Source of the DNA: Cyclospora cayetanensis
Taxonomy: Eukaryota; Apicomplexa; Conoidasida; Eucoccidiorida; Eimeriidae
Direction: 5' to 3'
NCBI RefSeq assembly: GCF_002999335.1
Contig: NW_020312176.1
Location: 1 to 54,736 of the forward strand
DNA: 54,736 nucleotides
Shown: piece by piece, positions 1-9,426 of the stretch
Layout: each line of letters opens with the position of its first letter
Position numbering within the stretch: position 1 is the stretch's first letter
Translations under genes and position numbers: made by a program
Notes under the pieces: generated by a model
The model's input: only the letters and a program-made list of their open reading frames with translations
Databases searched by the model: none
What the model was told of the DNA's origin: nothing

Positions 1-530
1 CATCTTGAGGCCAAGTGCCTTAGCAGCAGGAGGCGCCGGCTTGATCAGCACTGCTGCCTTCACACCTTCAACGCCTTCCTTCTTCTCCTCAGCCTCTCCC
101 TTTCCTGCCTCACCCTCACCCTCAACCACTACTTCCTTCGCCTCGCTCACTCCAGCAGCCGCTTTAGCCTTGACAGCAGGAGGAGGAGGCATCTTGAGGC
201 CAAGTGCCTTAGCAGCAGGAGGCGCCGGCTTGATCAGCACTGCTGCCTTCACACCTTCAACGCCTTCCTTCTTCTCCTCAGCCTCTCCCTTTCCTGCCTC
301 ACCCTCACCCTCAACAGCTACTTCCTTCGCCTCGCTCACTCCAGCAGCCGCTTTAGCCTTGACAGCAGGAGGAAGAGGCATCTTGAGGCCAAGTGCCTTA
401 GCAGCAGGTGGCGCCGGCTTGATCAGCACTGCTGCCTTCACACCTTCAACGCCTTCCTTCTTCTCCTCAGCCTCTCCCTTTCCTGCCTCACTCTCACCCT
501 CCACCACCGCTCCTTCCCCTTTGCTCAGTC
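1..530. repeat. 189-bp in-frame tandem repeat
   Basis: Units start at 1, 190 and 379, a period of 189 bp or 63 codons, with only a few substitutions between copies. The third copy diverges after about 490. Because the array touches base 1, more copies probably lie to the left. The minus-strand reading is a Lys/Ala, Glu/Gly and Ala/Pro repeat within the partial CDS. Confidence 0.9.
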
Positions 531-2307
531 CAGCAGCTGCTTTAGGCTCTGCATACGGGACCCTCGTGTGTTTTGAGAGTGATGTAGGAAGTGCATTGGT
601 CGTCGTTTTCTTTGTGTGGTTTATGGCTTGGACGATTGGTACGTGAGGGGTGTTGGGGTCATCCTTGGTAATCGTGTTTTGTGTGCCTATACTCGTATCT
701 GTTGTGCCTTCTGCGCTCTCTACATTCTGAGGTGATAGGGCGCTGGTGGCTGTTTCCTCATTGCGTTTTGCAGGTGGTGCCTGTGGGCTTGTTTTGGCGA
801 TTGTTGCTGCACATTCAGCTGCTTTAGGGGCCTGCTGGACAAGAGTTTTTGCCTCTTCTTTGGTGTGGATTGAGGCAGTGACACCAACACTTGGCGGCGC
901 CAGGCGTCCTGCACTGAGAGGAGGCTTTGCTTTACTTTTGGGTGCACGGCGTCCCTCTTTGCTGATAACAATGGTGGTGTTATCGGGCAGTGTACGCTCC
1001 ACAAAAGTTGAGCTGTTTGATAGCTGGCTTGCCAACAGCTTCGCTAGAGGAGACGGAGAAGACTTCTGAGTTGATTCCTCAGCGGAACCTTCTTGTTCTT
1101 CAGAAGACCAGCTGGATTCAGACTCAGAATCTTGTGCAACATCCTTTTTCGAGCCAACCTCGCCTGAGGCAGCAGGTACTGGGAGTTCCGCAGCCACTTC
1201 ATGAGGCTTGGAGGCCCTCACAGGCCTTGACTTTGCTCTTTTTAATTTAATGACTTCACGTACATCTAATGAATTGCTACGGAGGGTCTGAGTCTTATCT
1301 TGATCGCGTCGGGTGTCTTGTGTGGCGCCGATGGCTTCACTAGCGTGCATGAGGTCCTCAGGTGCTGCGATACAACCAGACGTAGAATCCGCCTCACCCG
1401 AGTCAGGCATCGTCCCATCCTTGAGAGAGGGTGATTCAAAGTCGCTCACAGTCTCGTAGTGCTCCTCGTTTTTCCATATGTTCCCGAGCGCTTCTGAGCT
1501 TTTGATTTCAGTGCTGCTGCCAGGACTTCGGCTCTCCGCAGAGCGCTGTTGTAGTCTTGGGGGGACAGCTGTGGAATCTTCCAGCGATTCGGCTGATTCA
1601 GAACTATAGATAGTGTTACCAGTGGTGCCAGCTTCCTCTTGCGTTTCTGTGCCCCATGTTCGACTTTGTGTGGTTTCTAGGCTTGCACTGGAACTCTGAG
1701 GAAGGATGCCGTCTGACACTCCACGCTGCGGGTTGCGTTCGCCGATCCAAGAGGCGGCCCCGTCAAGTAACCCCCATCCAAAGCTCCTAGGAGTCGCAGC
1801 ATTCTCTTCAAAACTGGGCTTCCTTGCCTCTAGTGTGTCTGTGCTCTTACGTGAAGGCCCGGGTATCTCTTCGCTTGTCGAGAATTTCTCTGTAGATGAA
1901 GCCTCAGCACCACTTGAGGTACCTGTTATCTGGCCCCATAAGTTCCACCCTGACGCACCCTGAGGCGAATCTGATTGTTGCACTGCTGCAAACCCTTGCC
2001 CGCCATCTTGCACTCCTCCACTGGCTGACTCCACCGACGATAAGTGCAGGGGAGCCGGTTCGCCCTCACCTGAAGATTCTGCTTCAGATGAAGCTGAACT
2101 ACCAAGATCTGTGCCTATGTTTTGCCCAACCGCAGCAAGCTGGTTCCAAAACTGCCAGGGTGAGGAGGTCTCCGGGGGTTGCTCCGGCGACTGTTTGTCT
2201 TCTTGGCTTTGACTGTGCTCGAGTGACTCAACAGAGGAGAGCCTCAGTGAAGCCTCATCCGTGTCATCAGATTCGTGCTTCTCCTCGGTAGGGGCAAAAA
2301 ACCACAT
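1..2307 (-). CDS. Partial acidic repeat protein, 5' end only
   Basis: From the ATG at 2307-2305 the minus strand stays open for 769 codons and leaves the window at base 1, so the C-terminus is missing. I recognise no catalytic domain. The protein begins MWFFAP and is rich in Ser, Glu and Ala. It has three tryptophan patches: WQFWNQL at residues 51-57, WNLWGQI at 121-127 and GWGLLDGAASW at 177-187. A Lys/Arg cluster lies near residues 390-402 (VIKLKRAKSRP). From about residue 590 it enters a 63-residue repeat made of a Lys/Ala part, an acidic Glu/Gly/Lys part and an Ala/Pro part ending KALGLKMPPPPA. The repeats contain short proline runs, so a formin FH1-like role is conceivable, but no FH2 domain is inside the window. 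The plus-strand 213-residue ORF here is the antisense of the repeats. I am confident that this is coding and have no firm function. Confidence 0.75.
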   Translation of the reverse strand, partial: MWFFAPTEEKHESDDTDEASLRLSSVESLEHSQSQEDKQSPEQPPETSSPWQFWNQLAAVGQNIGTDLGSSASSEAESSGEGEPAPLHLSSVESASGGVQDGGQGFAAVQQSDSPQGASGWNLWGQITGTSSGAEASSTEKFSTSEEIPGPSRKSTDTLEARKPSFEENAATPRSFGWGLLDGAASWIGERNPQRGVSDGILPQSSSASLETTQSRTWGTETQEEAGTTGNTIYSSESAESLEDSTAVPPRLQQRSAESRSPGSSTEIKSSEALGNIWKNEEHYETVSDFESPSLKDGTMPDSGEADSTSGCIAAPEDLMHASEAIGATQDTRRDQDKTQTLRSNSLDVREVIKLKRAKSRPVRASKPHEVAAELPVPAASGEVGSKKDVAQDSESESSWSSEEQEGSAEESTQKSSPSPLAKLLASQLSNSSTFVERTLPDNTTIVISKEGRRAPKSKAKPPLSAGRLAPPSVGVTASIHTKEEAKTLVQQAPKAAECAATIAKTSPQAPPAKRNEETATSALSPQNVESAEGTTDTSIGTQNTITKDDPNTPHVPIVQAINHTKKTTTNALPTSLSKHTRVPYAEPKAAAGLSKGEGAVVEGESEAGKGEAEEKKEGVEGVKAAVLIKPAPPAAKALGLKMPLPPAVKAKAAAGVSEAKEVAVEGEGEAGKGEAEEKKEGVEGVKAAVLIKPAPPAAKALGLKMPPPPAVKAKAAAGVSEAKEVVVEGEGEAGKGEAEEKKEGVEGVKAAVLIKPAPPAAKALGLKM

Positions 2308-4864
2308 ATTTTACGATGCGCTGTAAACCAATGAGAATTGCTCAATTTGTGGTTAATGGACTGGACTGACCAGGCAGACCATGGTGAGGAGAGCCCACAG
2401 GCGCCCACTTAAACACCTTCCACTAATAGCGAAGCAACAGAAGACGAGGGAAGTGAAAAATTAGCCTGAATTTGGTAATGCCTACAGTATGTCTCATCTG
2501 GCGTGGGCGAAGTTGGTGGTCTCCGGGTTCCGAGTTAAGGAGGGACTTCGGGAGACTGAAACCCCAGTCTAGTGGTCAATAACCCCCGTAATAGCTAAGA
2601 CCTCCCCCTATGTAAAATGCGCTTAAATTTCACAGTGTGTGAACGGTTAACCAAGCCCTCAGACACTGCAACAGCGATCCGGACTGTGGACTGATGCCCC
2701 TGCAGACAGCTGGGAAGGAATGCACTGAGACGAGCTGTATCGGTGTTGGCATATTCTCGTGCTGCGCAAAATGCTAGAGCGCTTTGAGTAAAAGGCACGA
2801 TCCTGAGACTCATTGCTGTCTCGATCTGCTACGGATATCACGCATTAATGTATAAATGCCGTCCGATCCGTCAATCGGCCGTACTCCATATCGCCCAGGT
2901 AGGAACCGGGGTCCACCCTCTATTGTGAGAAACCGTGGTAATGGATAGCTTTGGCCAATATAGAAATACACTAATGCTACCTGTTATTCAAAATTCTCTA
3001 CTGATGGGCCTACATCTTGACCTGCAGTGATGAATAGGCAGCTGATCACTGAGTCTCGTATTCGATGAAGCACGGTACAATGCTGCACAGCATCGCGGCC
3101 CATCTGGCATCGGCTCCGAAAGCTGCTGCAAAGCTGATTACGGAATTGGCTTTCATTCGAGATGGACATTCTGTTTCTTGAGGCTGACGCATGGAATGGA
3201 CCTCTACCTGTGGACCAGTTGCTCCCCGCTTCGTAAACCTTTGAGAGGCAATGGCTATGCCTTTTCTGAAAAGTACCTGTCCTACAGAGTCCTTGAGTGC
3301 AGTGCATCAGGGTGGGCCAAATCGCCACGGTAGAGTATGCAGCCTTCACCTTGGTGGTTGTAATAAGATACAGACACTTTGGTCATACAGGTTGTGCAAC
3401 AGGCATGCCTAATGAACCGACCAGAAGGATCGTGAATATGAGTACATCTTTGTTCGCCATCCCACATAGATATGAATCCTTCCTTTATCAGGCCATTCTT
3501 TGAACAGTAGGAAACGCGAGGTCCCTGATACCTGAACAGATGTTGCCGATTTATCCAATAGACAAGGACGAGGCTGCTGAGCCAGCAGCTCCTCAATCCA
3601 GGAGTGTAGGCTTACCCTGTACACAGCCCTGTATTAGAATAGAGGCGCTTAACATACATAAATGATATAGAATGCGATCTACTCTATTGGTCATTACCTT
3701 AGACCAACAAAATTCTACTAGAAGCTAAGACCGCCCTACCATGAGGCAACCAGTGGAACAGTTCCACTGGCTTACATGTATTCCGTTTTAGGAAAGCAAT
3801 GTACCTTCATCTGGCATTGAGATGCTTATGAATGTGACTGACAAAATATTTAGAAATCGTCCAACGCGGGAGTGAAGCAACTAGCAAGCTAGCTTCACTA
3901 TACCCACTTTAAAGGCTAGCATGCTGAGTTGGGCGTTTAACGAAAAAGTAGGTTGACCGAGTGTCCCTCCCCAAGCCTCCATGAACAAACCTAAATGAAA
4001 CTTTTGAAAGGGACACACATATGCACTATCAGGCTACACATATGAATATACTGAGAAGCACACAGCAAATCTGCTAACAAGCGGCCCAGCTGAAATGCCG
4101 TCATCTCACACAAGAGATAAAAATTAGCTGAGCAAAAGTTGATGTCACGGACTGTGAAAAGATTCTAGAACCGTTTGCATTGCCGTGAACAATGAAAGTC
4201 AATAGTAGATAAAATCTCCCAGGAAAACTGGTGCGACTTTTTTGACAGCATCATGTCCTTGTGTGTAAGCAAGGGCAAAGAAATTTCTCTACAACCGGAA
4301 CATAAATATAGCGATTTTCATGCTTGAGCACGTAAGAGCACAACGATGCTGTCCAAGTTAATCGTTAAAGAGAAAATATGCAAAATGCGTCAGATTCCAG
4401 CATTTAAAATGGTTCTGGTACAAATCCACCGTATTTTGCTTGCTTTACCCACATATTCTTCACTGTAAGTGCCAGTGAGCACTTCGGAAAGTTTTTCCTG
4501 AGTGTCGCTGGAATGTTTGATGTAAGCGTTCTAGAATAAGGGACTTAGGTCAGAATGTATTACAGGCAGCGTACAGGATGCTTAGGAGGCCCTGCTTGTA
4601 TAGTGGAAGAGCCAGTTGAGCAACGAGATAGGACCCCATGGCAAAATACTGCAAACTATTCTGCTCGTTGAGTAGCTGCTTGCACCAGTGGATGTCGGGG
4701 AGAAGGCTGGGGTGTGCCCCCCCACTTAGGCGGCAGTTCCGGAGTTTGGTGAGGCGGAACTGTCAGAATAGGCGCTCCTCTCCACTCTTCCTCTTGATGG
4801 CCTCGAGGAATGTACCTATAAAGGAGAAGATACATATCCAGCATAAGACCAAACAGCCTACAAG
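2308..4864. other. Intergenic, no convincing gene
   Basis: This is the 5' flank of the left-edge gene. Overlapping minus-strand ORFs of 71-121 codons occur between 2984 and 3624 in different frames. None has family resemblance or good splice partners. I see no RNA gene or repeat. Confidence 0.5.
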
Positions 4865-5092
4865 ATGGCCGCAGCGCCCCCTGCAGGGGTATATGGCAAT
4901 CGACAGAAACGTGAACGGAAAGCGGCATTCGACGCCAAGATTACAAGCTTTGAGGAGCTCCTTTACGAATCGGATATAATTAGGCAAGCTGGGGCATTGA
5001 AGCATAAAATTCGGTTCTTTATAGCAGAACCAGCTCAGCAAACTCGTCGAAAAAGGCTAAGCGTGGAATTACAGACAAAGCTGGTCGGCTGA
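4865..5092 (+). CDS. Small basic hypothetical protein (tentative)
   Basis: An ATG in a good eukaryotic context (ACAAGATGGCC) opens a 75-codon frame. The product is basic: a short Ala/Pro start, a cluster KRERKAAF, an amphipathic stretch FEELLYESDIIRQAG and a second basic cluster TRRKRLSVE. The sequence looks more protein-like than the surrounding ORFs. It ends about 100 bp before the stop codon of the convergent alveolin gene. I recognise no family. It could be a complete small protein, an exon of a larger gene, or chance. Confidence 0.3.
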   Translation: MAAAPPAGVYGNRQKRERKAAFDAKITSFEELLYESDIIRQAGALKHKIRFFIAEPAQQTRRKRLSVELQTKLVG

Positions 5093-5189
5093 ATTCATCT
5101 GGGCACTGCAGACCGTTGACGCTTCTTCGATATTCCGAGAAAAGCGCCACGCTGCTCGACCAGAATGAAGCGGTGCTTTTATGCAAGTC

Positions 5190-6343
5190 TCATGCGGGCA
5201 TTCTGCCCAATACATACTTTATTATTTCCTCTGGTTCGTGGATGGTCCTGTAGCGAATTACTTCTTCTACAACCGAAACTTCAACAATCTTCTCTACCCA
5301 CTTCTGATGGAACACCGGCTTTTCTACGATATTTTCCCTTATTTCAACTTTGGGAACCACCTTGGTATTGTATATTACCTCTGGTACCTCGACAACCCGC
5401 TCAACCCATTCAATTTGTGGGACTTCGACAATCTGTGGAGGGAGAGAAATACACTTCTGCGCATATCCAATGTGACAGGCGTGGCCCTATCAGGAACAAA
5501 ACATACTGTCTACCCGCCTTCACCCAAAGTCCCTGTATAAGCCTTCTGAAAGTCAAAATGCAACAACTTTACGCACATCCAATGGATGTTCGGAAAGTCC
5601 TCCGATTTCCTACCTTCTCTATGTACTTGGGCACCAATTTAGGCACTTCAACAATCTTTTCGCGAAGCACCGGCTTCGGCACGAAAACGTCCACAGTCCG
5701 AGTGACTGGCACTTCCACCGTCCTCGTCACGACGTCTACGGGCTGGTACGCAGTAACTGCCACCTGAAAGCACACAGAAAACATACCCTCGATCTCTGTT
5801 TTCACGGAGCGCGGTGAAGCACCAATTAGGATGAGCATTGAGGACTACATCTTGGCCTACCCGAGTAGTTCTGTGAGCGCTATACTCTGTAATCTGAGAA
5901 CCCTGTCATGGAAGCCACAGTCGGCAGGGACAGTATCGGCAAGAGAGTAGGACGCCGCAGACGGCCACAAAGCTCACCCATTCCCTAGTGCTCCTAGAGG
6001 ATTCCGCTGGAGTGTTAAGCCCCGCGACTCCTGGACGATCTGATAATCGATCCGGAGCTGAGCTCATTGGAGGTCCAAATCGTTCCCATGCAAGCGAATT
6101 CGCTCCTGGGAATTCTCTCAAATTACCAGAGGGTGAGAGGAACAGGTCTTGGGGCGGTGTTTTCAGTGGATGACGTTCTCCACAGGAGGCCATTGGAGTC
6201 GGTGAACGACTCTCTCTGTCGTTTTCTGGTCGGCTGTCGCCGAAAACTCTACTGGGGAAAAGATCAACTGGCGGCCCATTCCACTGGCGGGAAATATCTG
6301 GCCTCGCATAACCACGTTGCCCATGCCCTCCCCGATTATCCAT
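5190..6343 (-). CDS. Alveolin / inner membrane complex protein, copy A
   Basis: Three exons give about 252 residues: 6343-5978, 5763-5614 and 5432-5190. All junctions are phase 0 with GT-AG introns (donors GTGAGC and GTAGGA; acceptors TTTCAG and CCACAG). Exon 1 encodes a 122-residue Arg/Pro/Ser-rich head starting MDNRGGHGQRGYARPD. Exons 2 and 3 encode the valine, proline and charge-rich alveolin core with EKIVEVP-type repeats: LREKIVEVPKL, then, across the second junction, EKIVEVPQIEWVERVVEVPEV, and later VEKIVEV. Alveolins form the intermediate-filament-like subpellicular network beneath the inner membrane complex that gives the zoite shape and strength. The gene lies head to head with a second alveolin at 7483. 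It is short for the family, where many members are 300-600 residues. The family call is firm; which IMC paralogue it is cannot be told. Confidence 0.88.
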
Positions 6344-7482
6344 CTTCTGTGGACTTCAGAAACAGTTAAAGCCTCTTCATAATTGGCAGAAAATTTCCGC
6401 ACGAGGGAAGATAGAGATCAGATCTCTGGCGCTGCGCAGCGCGGGGACTTCCCCCTCCCCTGCACCGGCACCGAAGGGTAGTTAACACAAAAGCGGGTGC
6501 CGTGTCTACCAAGATGGCAAACACACTGAAGCACGTGCCTGAGGCTGGCCTGTTTGGGAGGGCAAACAAATGCAGAAAAGCTGTTCCACCGAGCAGAGTT
6601 CCAATACAACTTAAATTTTATCATCCAAGCCGGGAGCTGGGGGGGAATCTCTTTAGGGCTTCTTCTTAAGATCTCTTCAGCAAAGAATTAAACTTCAGAA
6701 ACAGGAATGTGCAGAAGTTTATCAATCCGTAGTCAAATAAATGGCTTCAACAGCCCTGCTCCGCTGCCCTTTTTCTTCGCCCTCCATTGCAGAGCACCCA
6801 TCGCATTCGCATCTAAAGGCAATGACTAAACGCCAGAAGTTCAAGCCAGGGAATAACACCAAAAAACAATAAATAATACTGGTGGACCTGTCGTCACTTT
6901 GCTGGCAACAGCAGCCCCATGAACTTCGCAGCCTTCTTGAGTCGATTCGACGGTGGTCGCCTGCAGTATGCGGGAAAGGGGGCTTTCGAACGCAGCGGTT
7001 CACTTGTTTCGCCTCGTCGCAGTATGGTATCTGCTTCTTTTTACCGCTATTTGGTCCCAGTTTGCCGGACTATTTGAGCACTTCAAGACCAGTGCAGTGG
7101 CGCATTTGGGGCGGCCCGAGGACCAGGCTCGCTGTCGGCAGTGGGCCGCGATGCGATATACAGCGTGAATTCACAACACCATTGATCCTTGTCATTAGTA
7201 CACCAAGAATCACGCATTTAAATATCTCTGGGAAGGCTGAAGGTAATCTGTGTCGTTTGCCGAGATGCCGGTCACAGTGGCCTGTTGCATCACTGCTCGT
7301 TACAAAGTCCCCAAGCGCGTGCGTTCCTAAGGCTCTAGAGCCTAACTGCATAAAAGGCATTACTGTGGAGGTACGAGCGTTCAATGGGAGAAGCCAATTG
7401 CGTTTAGAGCAGCACAATTTCACCGGGCCCGAAAGCTGTTACACTGTTACAAGTTTAACCTGAATTGCGGATCAGCACGAGA
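6344..7482. promoter_or_regulatory. Shared upstream region of two divergent alveolin genes
   Basis: About 1.1 kb separates the two alveolin start codons, so it must hold both 5' UTRs and both promoters. A 193-codon plus-strand ORF (6882-7463) crosses it but has no family resemblance and ends just before the downstream ATG. I judge it to be chance or leader sequence. No specific promoter motif is claimed. Confidence 0.45.
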
Positions 7483-8687
7483 ATGAAACCAGAAAGCCAG
7501 GTGCCTTCATCCTTCAATGGTTTTCCGGGGCGCAGTGGCTTACAAGGAAATCCCCCTCCTGGAGCAACTGTGCTGCAGCCAATTGTAGAAGTACGTTACC
7601 CAAATACAAACGCTTTGATCAGGCAAAGTGTTGCCCCTGCAGGTGCACAATGCCGCTTGGGAAATAGTTTCGCATACAGAACAGCCCCATCACCCATGAT
7701 TGTGGTGGCCTCTCTCAGGAAAGAGTTCGCGAAGTGGTCAAAGAACGCGTGGAGAACAGGTACATCGAAGTGCCACAAGTGTACTATGTTGAAAAGGTCG
7801 TGGAGGTCCCCCGAGAAGTACCCGAGGAAAAGATCGTACGGGTTGTGAAGCCCGTGAAGAAGGAGGTCATCAAGTACGTCAAGAAACCTGTATACGTGGA
7901 CAAGTTTGTTGAAGTTCCAGAGATCAAAGTAAGATGGTGTGCCCAGCGGACCTCTGCCTACGAGGATGTGTTCACAGCTGCCCCACCGTACACTCTCGAG
8001 ATTAATGCTTTATGTTGTACACAGTACTTGCCTATATAGGAATACTGGGATATATCGATTTCTGGTAGCAAATGATTCTGCACCGTGTGTTGTGATTCCA
8101 GTATGTGGACAAAATAATTGAAGTCCCTCGATACGCGATAAAGGAAAAAATAGTTGAAGTTCCCAAAATACTTGTCATTGAACGCATTATTCCAGTCTTG
8201 AAGAGCTACAGAAAAGAGCAAGTAGTGTCTGTGGAGCCTGAAGCTCAAGTAAGTCCTTTGATTAGAATCGACGTAATCGTTAGATTGGGCAGAATGCGAT
8301 AATGCCGTGGGGCTACTTTTTTAGAGAGGCAGAGCAAAGCCTGTGCCACTGTGCTGGCAGATACCGTTTGGCGGTGCGCTTGCGCCTGAATTAGATGCCA
8401 CGCATAGGAATCAGCCCAGAGGACAACCAAATGATAGGGTTCCGAAGACTCAGGCGCTCCCTCCACTGTGGGGCCCCGAAGCCCTCTCTACAAGCTCTCC
8501 AGTGACACATGTTCCAGGACTTCGCAGAGACCCCTCAGATATGCCGCCCAGGCAAGGATCCTTTGCAACAGAAGCCACAGCGGTACGGAAGTCTGCGAGC
8601 GGGCCGCCCTTTGCCGTTGGCCCTCCGCAGTTGGGAACACCCTCCCCCCACTTACTGCATGAAAATACTGCGTCATCCATCAATTAG
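7483..8687 (+). CDS. Alveolin / inner membrane complex protein, copy B
   Basis: Four exons give about 263 residues: 7483-7590, 7719-7928, 8102-8248 and 8361-8687. All are phase 0 with GT-AG introns (donors GTACGT, GTAAGA, GTAAGT; acceptors CTCTCAG, TTCCAG, TGGCAG). Exon 1 is a 36-residue Pro/Gly head beginning MKPESQVPSS. Exons 2 and 3 carry the alveolin core: RYIEVPQVYYVEKVVEVPRE, then YVDKFVEVPEIK, YVDKIIEVPRYAIKEKIVEVP and VIERIIPV. Exon 4 is a Pro/Ser/Gly-rich tail of 108 residues without repeats. The product should join the subpellicular network of the inner membrane complex. The size and the split between a Pro-rich head and a repeat core resemble the divergent neighbour. This gene has an extra tail exon, and its repeat blocks are more lysine-rich. 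Confidence 0.9.
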
Positions 8688-9426
8688 CCCGGTAACCGCC
8701 CAGCGATGTAGGCGCATGGAAAGACAGCATATGCTGGGAGGCGGCATACAGAAAGAGAATTATACATTTTTGGAATGAATTTGCGCACGATAAAAACTAA
8801 AGGCAGTTGCTTGATGCCCCCTGATTCAGCCCGGAGTGTTGGAGTGTCAATCTCCCAGGCGCTACTTTTCGAACCGTGTACTATCTTGTGAATGCAAATA
8901 TCAACATTAAAATATTGTACACATACTGATTCCGCATCAAGCGACAATTTTACTAGCTCGTCAGGTATTCTAATTCGGATGGGGAGTGGTTGTTCGAGAT
9001 GCTTTAGGGTGCCTTGACCCTTTAACATCCCTCGGGCCAACAAGAAGAAAGAAGACACTTCATTTGCCTTTTATTTAACCATGTTAAATTTCACCATCAG
9101 CTCTCTAGTGGCAAGAAAAAATGTCTCCTAGTCCCCAATACCCCATGAATATGCTGTATACAAGCAGTGCTCTGTACCCCGGCGAGATGCGGAGTAGCGC
9201 AGCCTTGGGCCGGTCATAAGTCGAGTTCAATAATGCGACTTAGGTCTTGCTCAAGCTTCCTGAAGCACAACGCATGGACGGAGAGGCTGCAAGCGCATAA
9301 GGGTCGGTTGGCCGCCAGAGTGTGCACATCTATACTTGAAAGTGGCTTCCCTAAATATAGTACACCGCTATATCTAGCAAAAACAGTTCAAAACGCGTTG
9401 ATGTTGATAAATGGAGAGAGGCTGGC
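8688..9426. other. Convergent 3' intergenic region
   Basis: This lies between the stop of alveolin copy B (plus) and the stop of the exportin-like gene (minus). A 124-codon minus-strand ORF (9058-8684) without an early ATG occurs here. Nothing convincing was found. Confidence 0.4.

Noticed and set aside
5..646. Plus-strand Pro/Ser/Ala-rich 213-codon ORF
   Set aside because: It is the antisense of the 189-bp repeats. The minus strand is open continuously for 769 codons from a good start, with a balanced acidic and basic composition.
2984..3624. Overlapping minus-strand ORFs of 71-121 codons with several cysteines
   Set aside because: They lie in different frames, resemble no family, and I found no splice sites that join them consistently.
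5165..5767. Plus-strand 200-codon and 119-codon ORFs
   Set aside because: They are antisense to exons 2 and 3 of alveolin copy A, whose reading is certain.
6882..7463. Plus-strand 193-codon ORF between the alveolin genes
   Set aside because: It has no recognisable domain, ends just before the alveolin ATG, and sits where both promoters must be.
8684..9058. Minus-strand 124-codon ORF
   Set aside because: It lacks an early ATG, lies in a convergent 3' region and has no family resemblance.
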